Of a stretch of 64,000 nt of DNA, positions 34,415 through 44,000 are shown piece by piece. The position numbers and the translations under genes are program-made. This DNA is from Sphingobacterium hotanense (GTDB lineage Bacteria; Bacteroidota; Bacteroidia; Sphingobacteriales; Sphingobacteriaceae), in assembly GCF_008274825.1 (NCBI RefSeq), contig NZ_CP030848.1, forward strand, positions 1,922,001-1,986,000, read 5' to 3'. The stretch's first letter is position 1. Each line of letters starts with the position of its first letter. The notes beneath the pieces are model-generated. The model saw only the letters and a program-made list of their open reading frames with translations. It was not told where the DNA came from and did not search any database.

Positions 34415-35304
34415 GGCATTAAATGGTATTTTTTACCATCCCAGCTATAGCGCTCTTCAGATTTCTTGATGTTAAACTCTAGCTCTTCCTTTGTATCGTC
34501 GATTACTTCTCCTTCTTCCATCTTTTTAATAATGAGTTGGTTTCCCTTTTTGTGTTTCTTTGGGAATTCCAACTCTTCGGAATAGTAATAGACTCCGGCA
34601 TCCGATACCGACGAGATCTTAGGGAGGGCATTTAGGTCCATTCCATCCCAAGCAAACCCATAGGTTGTCGTCGGGATGCCACAAGCCTCTCCAGAAAAGG
34701 TCACGTTATAAATTAGTTTGCTGTCCTTAAGGTTTTCGCTGTCAATTAATTCCGAAGTCGTGTAAGATTGTTCGCCACGATAATTTGCAAAGCTACTTTT
34801 AGCAATTAGTTGTTGATTCTTATCAAATACTTTGGCCTCGACCCAATCGTAGTTTTCTTCGTTATTATGCCAAGCAATGCCATATAGGAAAGTGTTTCCG
34901 GTAGCAGGATCGACTTTTTTATCTAAACTGACTAATCCAACCCAAATATATCCGGTCTTCTGCTGATTGTTAACCTCGTACGCTATTTTATACCATGGCA
35001 GGTACATGCCGCGTAGCTGCATCGCATTGTAGCCGCCATTCTCCAAGAACCTGATTGGAGTACCCATAGGGATGGAATCGACCAACGCACTTTTCGTGGA
35101 GGGCATTTTACGAACATAGGCCATATTTGCAAAGATGGCTGCCTCTTTCTCCGTGTTGACATACCAAAGGTTGTAGTCGTCAGCTACCACAAACGCTGTG
35201 GGCACTTCTTCCTGTGCAAACGTGAATTGCGATTGAAAACACAGGAAGCTAATCAAGAATAGCGATGCTAGCAGGCGATAGGAAGGGATGTATTTTAAAT
35301 TCAT
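34411..35304 (-). CDS. Secreted protein with SH3-like domain
   Basis: 297 residues. A long signal peptide (LLASLFLISFLCFQSQFTFA) is followed by a bacterial SH3-like region ('NMAYVRKMPSTKSALVDSIP' up to 'IWVGLVSLD'). The remainder is a beta-rich Bacteroidota-type domain containing 'GEACGIPTTTYGFAWDGM'. It is probably periplasmic and may bind the cell wall. Not related to the convergent biotin operon in function. Confidence 0.65.
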   Translation of the reverse strand: MNLKYIPSYRLLASLFLISFLCFQSQFTFAQEEVPTAFVVADDYNLWYVNTEKEAAIFANMAYVRKMPSTKSALVDSIPMGTPIRFLENGGYNAMQLRGMYLPWYKIAYEVNNQQKTGYIWVGLVSLDKKVDPATGNTFLYGIAWHNNEENYDWVEAKVFDKNQQLIAKSSFANYRGEQSYTTSELIDSENLKDSKLIYNVTFSGEACGIPTTTYGFAWDGMDLNALPKISSVSDAGVYYYSEELEFPKKHKKGNQLIIKKMEEGEVIDDTKEELEFNIKKSEERYSWDGKKYHLMP

Positions 35305-35381
35305 TTAATAACCTAATTGATATGTAAAGATAAATGATTTAAACTAGACAATATATCCCTGAATACCGTGGAATTTAACCT

Positions 35382-36182
35382 CTATGCCTTCGTTGCCGAT
35401 AAGGCATACAGCATAGGGATTTTGTTGTCCAAGTGTTTGATTCGAAACTTTTTAGGTTCTACTTCCACCGTATGTCGGAAGCAATTGTAAGGCGAATAGT
35501 CATATTCCTGAAACGAGTCCAAGCGTAAGCCTTGACCGAGCAGTGCAGTCATCACTTCGCCAAGAGAATGGTTCCAGGAGATACTATTGTTGCTGATATC
35601 AGCTTCCCGATCAGCATATGTACCGTCGCTTATCTCTTCAACCGGACCGGCATTAAAATAATTATAGCCGACTTTTTGAAAATCATAGTCGAACATCCAT
35701 ACGACGGGATGAAATTCTACAAAAACTAGTCGCCCACCGGGTTTCAATACCCGTCGGATTACAGCGGCCCAAGCATCCAGGTCAGGAAGCCAACCAATCG
35801 TACCATAGCTGGTAAATACAATATCAAACTGTTCATTCAATTCATCGGGTGTACTGTACACATCCGTGCAGATGAACGTAGCGTCAACCTCGAGCTGCTC
35901 TGCTAATTGATTCGCGGCATCAATAGCCTTATCGGAAAGGTCTATACCTGTAACGGATGCACCCATTCGTGCTAAGGATAACGTGTCCTGCCCGAAATGA
36001 CATTGCAGATGAAGTATTTTTTTACCCTTTACCTCACCAAACAACTCCAGTTCAATAGGGTTTAATGAACTGTTCCCGGCAAGGAAGCCTTCCATGTCAT
36101 AAAAGTCAGAAGAAAGGTGGGTAGCCACTGCATCATTCCAAAGTGTTTTATTTATTTCCTTATAGTTTCCTTCGCTAGTCAT
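35382..36182 (-). CDS. Class I SAM-dependent methyltransferase
   Basis: 266 residues. The SAM-binding motif I region is 'KILHLQCHFGQDTLSLARMG', then 'VTGIDLSDKAIDAANQLAE' (motif II acidic residue) and 'DIVFTSYGTIGWLPDL' (motif IV region). It belongs to the Methyltransf_11/25 group; the substrate cannot be read from the sequence. It is 6 bp downstream of the endonuclease-fold gene and is probably co-transcribed. Confidence 0.8.
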   Translation of the reverse strand: MTSEGNYKEINKTLWNDAVATHLSSDFYDMEGFLAGNSSLNPIELELFGEVKGKKILHLQCHFGQDTLSLARMGASVTGIDLSDKAIDAANQLAEQLEVDATFICTDVYSTPDELNEQFDIVFTSYGTIGWLPDLDAWAAVIRRVLKPGGRLVFVEFHPVVWMFDYDFQKVGYNYFNAGPVEEISDGTYADREADISNNSISWNHSLGEVMTALLGQGLRLDSFQEYDYSPYNCFRHTVEVEPKKFRIKHLDNKIPMLYALSATKA

Positions 36183-36188
36183 CTTATT

Positions 36189-37250
36189 TTAGTCTGAGGT
36201 GTCTGCTGTCTTCTTCTCCTGTGCTACTTCCTTATCTTCCGCTGTAGCTTCCAACTGGTTATCTTCTTGCTGATCTTCGTTTTGCGGAGCATACTGAAGG
36301 TGAACAAATATAGGATAATGATCCGAATTAAAATTATCCAGTTTTCTTAGGGAGATAAGCTTGAAGTGAGCAGAGATAAAGGCGTGGTCAAGAGGAAATT
36401 GCATTAGTGGATGTTTCGCGTGGAATGTATTGTAGAATCCTCTCCCTCTTCGCGGATCCAGCAACTTGCTCATCTTCAAAAACAAATCTGTTGTATAGCT
36501 CCATGCCACGTCATTTAAATCACCTATTACAATCACCGGTAGCTCGCAATTCTTCGCCCGTTCGGCTACCAAAAGCAGTTCCTTATCGCGTTCAGTAGAG
36601 CGTGGATTTTCATTCGGCACAGGCGGAGTAGGGTGCACCGCATAAACCTGTACTAACTGCCCGCTCGGCAACTCTATTTTCGTGTGAATAGATGGTATTT
36701 CTTCTTCTACCAAATACTCAACCTTGCTGTCTTTCAGAGGATATTTTGAAAACATGAGCATGCCGTAGGTATTATCAATAGGAACCTTGATCTGGTGTGG
36801 GTAATCCTGATCCAGTACTTCGGTTTTCTTCGCCCATTGATGATCCGTTTCAAGAAGTAAAACTAAGTCTGCATTGTTACTTTTTACCACTTGAATGCAT
36901 CCCTGATAGTTATCGTTGTCCTCGTAAACATTCGAAATCATCACGGCGAGGCTATTGTCTTCATCCGTTTCTTTTGTTCCTAAAACTTGTTTCTTCGCTA
37001 ATGGAGTAAACGGTAAGATTTGGAACAGAAGGCATATAGCGGTAATCGCGATAGCGACCGCCATAAAGTTAAGCCAGATTCCAGCAGGGAAAGCAAAAAG
37101 AAAATACAGCAGCAACCAAAGAATGGCGAGTGCCAGTTTCTGAATTCGAGGGTACTCGAACACCCGAAAAGTCCAAAAGTCCTGTCGGATAAGAGGTAGA
37201 ATAGAAAAAATAAGAGTTAAAGACCCTAAAATATATAGTGTAATTTCCAT
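36189..37250 (-). CDS. Membrane-anchored endonuclease/exonuclease/phosphatase family protein
   Basis: 353 residues. Two to three membrane helices lie at the N-terminus (residues 2-20, 38-60, 62-85). The EEP domain follows, with 'VIVIGDLNDVAWSYTTD' (metal and catalytic Asp/Asn) and the terminal 'NFNSDHYPIFVHL' (SDH motif with catalytic His). The active site faces the periplasm or outside. The substrate may be a phosphodiester or phospholipid. A low-complexity acidic tail (DQQEDNQLEATAEDKE) ends the protein. Confidence 0.78.
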   Translation of the reverse strand: MEITLYILGSLTLIFSILPLIRQDFWTFRVFEYPRIQKLALAILWLLLYFLFAFPAGIWLNFMAVAIAITAICLLFQILPFTPLAKKQVLGTKETDEDNSLAVMISNVYEDNDNYQGCIQVVKSNNADLVLLLETDHQWAKKTEVLDQDYPHQIKVPIDNTYGMLMFSKYPLKDSKVEYLVEEEIPSIHTKIELPSGQLVQVYAVHPTPPVPNENPRSTERDKELLLVAERAKNCELPVIVIGDLNDVAWSYTTDLFLKMSKLLDPRRGRGFYNTFHAKHPLMQFPLDHAFISAHFKLISLRKLDNFNSDHYPIFVHLQYAPQNEDQQEDNQLEATAEDKEVAQEKKTADTSD

Positions 37251-37407
37251 TTAATATATGTGTGTGCATTAAAGGTAGACAAATGTGATACCATTTAATC
37301 TACTTTTTTCTAATAATACGTCATTTTGCCGTCAATGGTTTTCGGATTTTCATAGGCTTACTTTAATATTTGGTATATTTAATACATACACTAAATTATA
37401 ATCGAAT

Positions 37408-37746
37408 ATGGCCTTACAAAATAAAAGATCTTATGACACCCTGAGTGAAGCAGTAAATGATTTGCAAGCGATCGGATATACCGAAGACTTCCTAATCCGC
37501 GAGGATGGAGAATGTTTGTACTGTGCCCAGAATGCGATGGAATTATCACCCGAAGAATTCGTGATCGATGGCATATACCGATTCGAAGGAATGACCGACC
37601 CCGCCGATGAGAGTATTTTGTTTGCAATCTCTTCCCGAGATAACCTCATTAGAGGATTGGTTATCAATAGTTTTGGCGCGGACTTCAGCTATCGATCTTC
37701 AAAACTGGTAGAGGAACTATATAGAAGATCGAGAGAGGTGCGATAG
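37408..37746 (+). CDS. Conserved hypothetical protein (112 aa)
   Basis: Small acidic protein with 'YDTLSEAVNDLQAIGYTEDF' and 'FVIDGIYRFEGMTDPADESI'. This pattern occurs in a widespread small Bacteroidota family that is sometimes misannotated as phosphoribosylpyrophosphate synthetase; it has no catalytic site of that enzyme. Function unknown. A 157-bp divergent region separates it from the EEP gene. Confidence 0.65.
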   Translation: MALQNKRSYDTLSEAVNDLQAIGYTEDFLIREDGECLYCAQNAMELSPEEFVIDGIYRFEGMTDPADESILFAISSRDNLIRGLVINSFGADFSYRSSKLVEELYRRSREVR

Positions 37747-37845
37747 GATAGTAGTTAGTATTTAGTAGTTAGTAATAAGATCTGGGAAGCCGATAAAGCG
37801 CCTTTCTTTTGATTGTTTGTTTCGAATTAGAATAGTGTTTGTTCT

Positions 37846-38003
37846 GAACCAGGAAAAAAAGGATACAAGGATTAGCAGGATCCTGTTCATCTTTTTATCC
37901 TTTTTTTCCTGGTTCAAGACAAACTACCCTTTTTTTCCTGGTTCAAAACAAATACCCGACACTATACCTGATCCTGCCAATCCTTTTATCCTTCCTTTCC
38001 TGG
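37846..38003. repeat. REP-like palindromic repeats, interrupted by the IS110 element
   Basis: A 70-bp imperfect palindrome spans 37846-37915, from GAACCAGG to CCTGGTTC and centred on CAGGATCCTG. Partial arms (CTTTTTTTCCTGGTTCAAAA) follow at about 37930-37947. A last arm ends at CCTGG (37999-38003), where the IS110 element begins. The other half of that arm, TTCAGACAAAC, resumes after the element at 39299. Similar units occur at 39370-39430 and 55806-56020. Confidence 0.75.
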
Positions 38004-38050
38004 TATTCTAGGTTTTTGATATATGCAAATTTTCTTTAATATTTTTTCTA

Positions 38051-39043
38051 TCACGCTGCATAATGATAATCTTCCCGATACATCTCTTGTCGTCCGATCA
38101 AGGAAAACATGATCAAAATCAGCTTGAATTTCACATTGTTCAAGACCAACGGGTAAGCTTTGGTTGTGAGCTTCCGTTGCGCATATTCTCGGAGCGTCTT
38201 GTCATGTGTAATGGCAATCTTTGCCGCTTGGTTCAACTCCTGCTTTATGGCCTTGTTGGCCATATGCGAGACTCGCTTTCGACCGCGAATACTGGTCCCG
38301 GAAGTGTGTTCAAATGGTATCACACCGGCATAGACAGCGTATTTTCGAGGATCTGTAAAGGCCTTGAAATTCTCCGTATAAACGATCGTCATCCAGGCAT
38401 TGATAGGGCCTATCCCTTTAACGCTTTTGAGGATCTGATAGTTCCTGTTGAGCGATTCATCGCTTTCGATGAGCTGTAAGATTTCTCGTTCTACTCTGTA
38501 GATCTCTTTCTTATAAACATCTATCATTGTTTTACTGACCTTCAGGATCACCTTCCCTGCGTCTTTCCCGTACATCGCCTTGCGCTCAGAGCTGCTCGCT
38601 TTGTAACCGGCCATCGCTCTCACTAGACGTTTACGAAAGGAGATCAGCTGTTTAAGATCAAATATTGTAGAATTCAATTTACCGCTTGGTTCGAGCATAT
38701 AAGCCTTTTCTTCCCCATACTGGGCAATCCTAAAGGAGTCTTGCTTATCGCTCTTGCCACGGACCATGCCCATCGACTTCTTGATCTCTAGACCAGATTT
38801 GCGTGTATACGAAAGACCTTTTGACTCGCAATACTGCAGGAATCTGTATTCATATCCACCAGTATATTCCATGATAAAGAAGACTTGGCTTGATACAAAA
38901 CCTTTCCCTCGCATCCACTTTGCCAATTGCTTAAATCCCGAACTGTTGTTCTCGATCTTAATGAAATCATGGGTGCCCCAATGGCAGATGTCCAATGTCT
39001 TCTTTGAAACGTCGACACCTAAGGTAATACGATCTTTTTTCAT
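38051..39043 (-). CDS. IS110-family transposase (bridge RNA-guided recombinase)
   Basis: 330 residues. N-terminal RuvC-like DEDD domain (D11 in 'LGVDVSKKTLDIC', E59 in 'IMEYTGGYE', 'RGKSDKQDSFRIAQ' with Asp residues). A coiled coil follows, then a C-terminal Transposase_20 domain ('LKSVKGIGPINAWMTIVYTE', then 'SGTSIRGRKRVSHMANKAIK' with the catalytic Ser region). IS110 enzymes recombine DNA through a serine nucleophile guided by a bridge RNA. The gene looks intact. Confidence 0.92.
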   Translation of the reverse strand: MKKDRITLGVDVSKKTLDICHWGTHDFIKIENNSSGFKQLAKWMRGKGFVSSQVFFIMEYTGGYEYRFLQYCESKGLSYTRKSGLEIKKSMGMVRGKSDKQDSFRIAQYGEEKAYMLEPSGKLNSTIFDLKQLISFRKRLVRAMAGYKASSSERKAMYGKDAGKVILKVSKTMIDVYKKEIYRVEREILQLIESDESLNRNYQILKSVKGIGPINAWMTIVYTENFKAFTDPRKYAVYAGVIPFEHTSGTSIRGRKRVSHMANKAIKQELNQAAKIAITHDKTLREYAQRKLTTKAYPLVLNNVKFKLILIMFSLIGRQEMYREDYHYAA

Positions 39044-39076
39044 GATCTAAACTTTTTAATGTAAATGATTGAAAAA

Positions 39077-39237
39077 TTGCCCGTTACCTAGTACCTTTGA
39101 AGTACCTTTGATAATAAAACTATTCTAGTTTGGCCTTAGGCAATGAATAAGGTAGGCACAGATACCAGGAAAAGTCCTCAACGACTACTTCAAAATAATG
39201 TTCAACCTGCCTTATTCATCCTAACGCTTCCGTTAGG
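39077..39237 (-). ncRNA. Predicted IS110 bridge RNA with target and donor guide loops
   Basis: Read 5' to 3' on the minus strand. A small hairpin (CCTAACG/CGTTAGG, 39220-39237) is followed by a target-binding stem (39206-39219 with 39143-39156, 14 bp including one G-U pair). Its loop holds TTGAAC (39205-39200), identical to the left target half, and CTTTTCCTGGT (39174-39164), complementary to the right target half. A second loop closed by TTGCC/GGCAA (39077-39081 with 39139-39143) holds CTAGAATA (39128-39121) and two copies of CAAAGGTA (39110-39103, 39099-39092), matching the joined element ends. It lies 5' of the transposase, as in the IS110 group. Confidence 0.7.
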
Positions 39238-39298
39238 TAATACCTTATATCTGCTATTAAGTATTTATTCATCAATTACTCTCTGTTTAAACCAAAGG

Positions 39299-39435
39299 TT
39301 CAGACAAACTACCCTTTTTTCCTGTCCTAGCTAAAATCAAATACCCAACGCCATACCCGATCCTGACAATCCTTACATCCTTTTTTTCTTGGTTCAAAAC
39401 AAACTACCCTTTTTTTCCTGGTTCAAACACAAAAG
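39299..39435. repeat. REP-like repeat arms right of the IS110 element
   Basis: The interrupted arm resumes with TTCAGACAAACTACCC at 39299. Further arms CCTTTTTTTCTTGGTTCAAA and CCCTTTTTTTCCTGGTTCAA lie at about 39380-39400 and 39407-39426. These are the same units as at 37846-38003. Confidence 0.65.
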
Positions 39436-39488
39436 TCAACTAACTACCTTAACTCACTTCCCTTTCAAACCCAATGGAAACCCAATAC

Positions 39489-39532
39489 AAACCCAAATCA
39501 GAACCCTTTTGAAAGGGCTAAGATTTGGGTTT
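39489..39532. repeat. Two-tier hairpin in intergenic DNA
   Basis: AAACCCAAATC (39489-39499) and GATTTGGGTTT (39522-39532) form an 11-bp stem; CCCTTT and AAAGGG form an inner stem. Upstream (39472-39493), AAACCCAA-like words repeat three times. There is no T-run, so it is not a standard terminator. The rest of 39436-39634 holds no gene. Confidence 0.5.
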
Positions 39533-39634
39533 GAATAAGGAGATAAAAGGACCTATCTCGAATCACTTAGCTACATTACTGCCACTAAGCAACCCGAAGT
39601 GCGCTTTTAACTAAAATAAAATAATGCTGGGGTT

Positions 39635-40270
39635 TTATTTTTCTTCGAGCTTCTCAATCTTATAGACGCAGCGGTTTTCATCGGCTAGGATGTGTTGCGT
39701 TCGTTCGACTTTGAATTGTTTGCCGAACAGTTTTTGGAAATTCTGGAGTTCAGCACGACAGAAGCGCTGGCAGGCGCGTGCAGCGGCACAGATAGGGCAG
39801 TGGTTTTCTATGAAATAATAATCGCTCGATTCTTTCGTCCATTCTGCGATGTAGCCTTCTTGAGATCGAATTTTGCTTAATCGCTCCAGCTTGTCTTCCA
39901 GGGACTTTGCTGATTTCAACTCATTCTCGTAGCGTTCGTAAGTTTGTTTTTCGCGGTCGCTGATCAAAAGTTCTAAAGCATTTTCGCCTAGAATGTTACG
40001 TACCGAATCTAGCAGTTGTACAGTTACATCGGCATGTGTATCGGGAAACTTTGCTAATCCGGCATCGGTCAATGAATAAAAGCTAAAAGGACGTCCTACG
40101 CCTACGCTTTTACATTCCTTTTTCACCAATCCATCTTCTTCCAACTTAAGTAGATGTTGTCGCGCGCCTTCTTTCGTCATCGCTAATTCCTTTGCTACTG
40201 TTGCGGCATCCAGTTCGCAGCGCATCTTCAGCAACATCAGCAACTGTTCCGAACTACTCTTCTTTTTCAT
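39635..40270 (-). CDS. SufR-like iron-sulfur transcriptional regulator
   Basis: 211 residues. N-terminal wHTH (CELDAATVAKELAMTKEGAR) of the DeoR/ArsR-like type, and a C-terminal cysteine cluster C158, C161, C167, C171 in 'HCPICAAARACQRFC', which fits Fe-S cluster binding in SufR-type regulators. Such proteins sense cluster supply or redox stress and usually repress suf genes or their own gene. No suf gene is adjacent, so the regulon is unknown. It is divergent from the 83-aa gene. Confidence 0.75.
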   Translation of the reverse strand: MKKKSSSEQLLMLLKMRCELDAATVAKELAMTKEGARQHLLKLEEDGLVKKECKSVGVGRPFSFYSLTDAGLAKFPDTHADVTVQLLDSVRNILGENALELLISDREKQTYERYENELKSAKSLEDKLERLSKIRSQEGYIAEWTKESSDYYFIENHCPICAAARACQRFCRAELQNFQKLFGKQFKVERTQHILADENRCVYKIEKLEEK

Positions 40271-40448
40271 TATCCAATGTTTTTCTTGGTTTAATCAAGT
40301 TTACAAAGATAACTATTCCACGTAGCTATACACTTTGTTAAAATAATATTAATGAAATATTTTAACAGGTAGCCTTTAGAACAGCTTTTTAAAGGGTTGC
40401 CTATTTACATTGTCTGTAAATCATGACAATAATAAAACAATTGATTAC

Positions 40449-40478
40449 TTGTTTTAATAGAAAGCTTTTCTAAATTTG
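40449..40478 (+). promoter_or_regulatory. Promoter of the 83-aa gene
   Basis: TTG (40449-40451), 19-bp spacer and TAAATTTG (40471-40478) match the Bacteroidota consensus. About 110 bp upstream, TGTTAAAATA (40336-40345) and TATTTTAACA (40358-40367) form a palindrome that could be the operator of the SufR-like regulator. Confidence 0.55.
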
Positions 40479-40545
40479 ACTATCGATAAGGCGGTACGTA
40501 TTCGCTTTGCGATAGTAATACATTAACAGCCCTACCAAATTTATT

Positions 40546-40797
40546 ATGGAACACTACATATTAACATTCAGAGCACCTTTAAAGACCATGCTGGCCAGAG
40601 AAGAGCTTATTAAAACATTGGAGCTTACAATTCCACATATACAATTGCATTCTTTCGATTTGGATGATAAGCAATTTATTATGCGCATCAAATCGCTAGA
40701 CCGAGTAGAGGATGCCATCCAAGCCAAATTGCTGGAGTTGGGGCATCGCGTCGCTTTCATTAGCTCAAACTCTATTTCTACAGCTTTAGGAGCATAG
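40546..40797 (+). CDS. Small protein of unknown function (83 aa)
   Basis: Alpha/beta protein with a likely ferredoxin-like beta-alpha-beta-beta-alpha-beta fold: 'YILTFRAP', helix 'LAREELIKTLELTIP', 'KQFIMRIKSL', helix, 'RVAFISSNS'. It could be an HMA-like small protein but lacks the CxxC metal site. It is divergent from and may be regulated by the SufR-like gene. Confidence 0.6.
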   Translation: MEHYILTFRAPLKTMLAREELIKTLELTIPHIQLHSFDLDDKQFIMRIKSLDRVEDAIQAKLLELGHRVAFISSNSISTALGA

Positions 40798-40821
40798 ACT
40801 GCATTTTTTTCTAGTTCATAT

Positions 40822-40866
40822 AAATGATTGTCTGAGGCGTTAGCCTATAGGCAATCATTTTTTTTT
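40822..40866 (+). terminator. Terminator after the 83-aa gene
   Basis: AAATGATTG (40822-40830) pairs with CAATCATTT (40852-40860), with an inner GGC/GCC pair, and is followed by a run of T. Confidence 0.75.
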
Positions 40867-41025
40867 GGTTCTGATGGTGCTTTCTGTTTTTGTTTTTTTT
40901 AAAAAGTAAATAATCAGGATAGTACAGGATACCATTATCAAATGGGAAGTTTATATTTGGTTATCACCTGAATCTGTATAGCCTATTGGCTCAGGGCATA
41001 AACCTAATACATACTACTTATTTAT

Positions 41026-44000
41026 ATGAATCTGAGATTACCATTCCTTGTTTTTGTTGTGCTATTGCTGCTTTATGGCTGTTCTAAAAAGCCATCCATG
41101 GAGCCTGTCAAGATTCATAAGGGCTCTCGTGTTCTTCTTATTGGCAATAATTTGGGCTCGCGCATGATGGAGTATGGTGATTTTGATACAGAGCTGCATA
41201 CGCGTTTCCCGGATAGTTTATTGTATATCCGCAACATCTGTAACCCCGGAAATACGGCGGGCTTCCGGCCTCACCCTTCGCGCAATTCACCTTGGGCATT
41301 TGACGGGGCAGAAGCCTTCAATCCAGAATACGATATCAATACAGGTAGCGAAGGCCACTTCCCCACAGAGGATGCCTGGCTGCAAATGTTAAAGCCAGAC
41401 GTAATTATTGGTTTTTTCGGTTATAATGAGTCGTTTAAAGGTGCTGAGGGCCTGGACAACTTTAAGGGAGAAATCGCCGCATTTATCGAACATACCAAAA
41501 AACAAGATTACAATGGCGGGAAGGGGACAACACTGGTTTTAGTGTCTCCAATCGCTTTCGAGGATCTTTCGGATAAATATGATTTACCTAACGGCGAGGC
41601 AACGAATGCAAACATTAAAATGTATGCCGATGCGATGGCTGCCATTGCCAAAGAAAAGAATGTACCATTCTTAGACGTTTTTTCAGTAAGTAGAAACTGG
41701 TACAACAACACTTCCGAACCACTTACGATCGATGGTTCGCAGCTTTCTGCTGATGGATATGCCAAATTCGCTGATTACTTAGTAACAGGCATTTTTGGCA
41801 AAGGAGAGGGGCCTGCGTCTGCACATAAGGACAAAATTAAAGAAGCAGTCTTAGAGAAGGACTGGATCTGGCATCAGGACTTTAAAATACCAAATGGCGT
41901 GCATGCCTATGGACGTCGCTTCAATCCATTCGGTCCGGATAACTATCCATTTGAGATCAAGAAGCTACGCCAAATGGGGGAGATTCGCGATACAGCGATT
42001 TGGAAAGCAGCAAAGGGTGAATCGGTAGACCTAGCGGCTATGGACAGGAATACCTTAAAATTGCCAGAAGTGGCTACGAATTACGACGCTGGGGAGAAGG
42101 GAGAAGCGAAATACCTGTATGGCGAGGATGCTTTAGCAAAGTTCCATGTAGCGCCGGGCTATAAAATCGACTTATTTGCTTCGGAGAAAGAATTTCCCGA
42201 CTTGGCTAATCCGGTTCAAATCTCATTCGATGCGAAAGGTAGGCTCTGGGTTGCAACGATGCCGAGCTATCCGCATTGGAAAGCCGGCGATGGCAAGCCT
42301 AATGACAAGATTATCATTCTAGAAGATACGAACGGTGATGGGAAAGCAGATAAACAAACGGTATTTGCCGATAAATTGCACCTTCCTATCGGTTTCGAAT
42401 TTACAAAAGAGGGCGTATATGTCTCGCAAGGGAAAAATATGGTCCTGTTAAAGGATACAGACGGCGATGGTAAAGCTGATAAAAAGGAAGTTATCTTAAG
42501 TGGCTTTGACGATCATGATACCCATCATGCACACTCTGTGTACACGATGGATCCCTCAGGCGCTATCTACATGGCCGAGGGCGTATTCTTACATACGAAT
42601 GTCGAGACTTCTTACGGACCTGTACGGGCAACCAATGGAGGATTCTTTCGATACTCACCCCAGAACAAACGCTTAGAGCGTGTTGCTCAAGTTTCCATTC
42701 CAAATCCTTGGGGAATTGCAACCGACGATTGGGGGCAGATGATCTATTCCGAGACCTCAGGTCCTGATGTGCGTTGGATGCTGCCAGGGAGTATGAAACC
42801 TCGATATGGCGAGGCTAATGATAAATCGTTCAGCTTGGTCGATACCCTGCATCGCGTTCGCCCAACCTCTGGCTTGGAGATCGTTTCTTCGCGTCATTTT
42901 CCGGATGAGGTGCAAGGAGATTACTTGATCAACAATACAATTGGTTTCTTGGGTGCCAAGCAACATAGCTTAGTGGATGATGGTACAGGTTTCAAGTCGC
43001 AACATCGTCAAGATCTATTTTGGTCGGACGATAAAAACTTCCGTCCGGTTGATTCAGAATTTGCGCCCGACGGCTCGTTATATGTGGTCGATTGGCATAA
43101 TATATTGATTGGGCATATGCAGCATAATGCGCGGGACCCACTACGCGATCATGTGCATGGTCGTATTTATCGGGTTACTTACCCATCCAGACCTTTAGTA
43201 AAACCTGCCAAGGTAGATGGAGCTAGTATTGCTGAATTATTAGAAAACTTAAAATTACCTGAATATAGGACGAGATACAGAAGCCGCTCAGAATTACGTA
43301 TGCGCGACGATGCAGCTGTAGTTAAGGAAACGCTCGCTTGGGTAAAGAAATTAGATAAAAAGGATCCGAAGTATCTTCATCATCTGACAGAAGCCATGTG
43401 GGTAACCTGGGGTGCGAATAAAATCGATGCGGGCTTGTTGGAAACGTTGTTAAATTCATCAGACTACCATGCGCGTGCGGCTGCGGTTCATGCTTTGCGA
43501 TATAATACCGATAAGATTAAGAATTATAAAGAGCTATTTATGAAAGCGGCGAAGGATGAGAACGGAAGAGTAAAGCTGGAATTGATTGCTGCGGCATCAT
43601 GGTTGAATCCGGCGACAGGATTGGAGCTCATGAATGCGATAGATACTACGACTTTGGACAAGTGGAATAAGCCTGCCTACAATACCTCATTTGCGCATTT
43701 GAATAATAAATCTGTTAAACCGAAGTCTGAAGGTGGAAGTCTACGGACAACTTTGAAGGGTAAGGATCTTGAACAGTTTAAACGAGGAGCAGTAATTTAT
43801 GCAAAAGAAGGGTTCTGTATTACCTGTCATCAGCCAAACGGAAAAGGTTTGGAAGCCTCTGGTTTCCCGCCATTAAATGCAAGTGCGTGGGTAACAGGAA
43901 GTGAAGATCGCTTAATCAAGTTGACACTGCATGGCTTGCTTGGACCGATTGAGGTGAACGGCAAGAAATATCCAGGTCAGGTTCCGATGACCCCGTTTGG

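Larger units (their letters stand above)
38004..39298 (-). mobile_element. IS110-family insertion sequence with bridge RNA
   Basis: About 1295 bp (ends certain within 2-3 bp). One transposase gene and a 250-bp non-coding 5' end are present. It has no terminal inverted repeats and no target duplication, as usual for IS110. The flanking REP arm, joined across the element, would read CCTGG/TTCAGAC. The joined element ends would read CAAAGG/TATTCTAGG, which matches guide segments in its own non-coding RNA region. Confidence 0.8.

Noticed and set aside
37408-37746. Phosphoribosylpyrophosphate synthetase
   Set aside because: The 112-aa protein lacks the PRPP-binding and flexible-loop motifs and is far too short.
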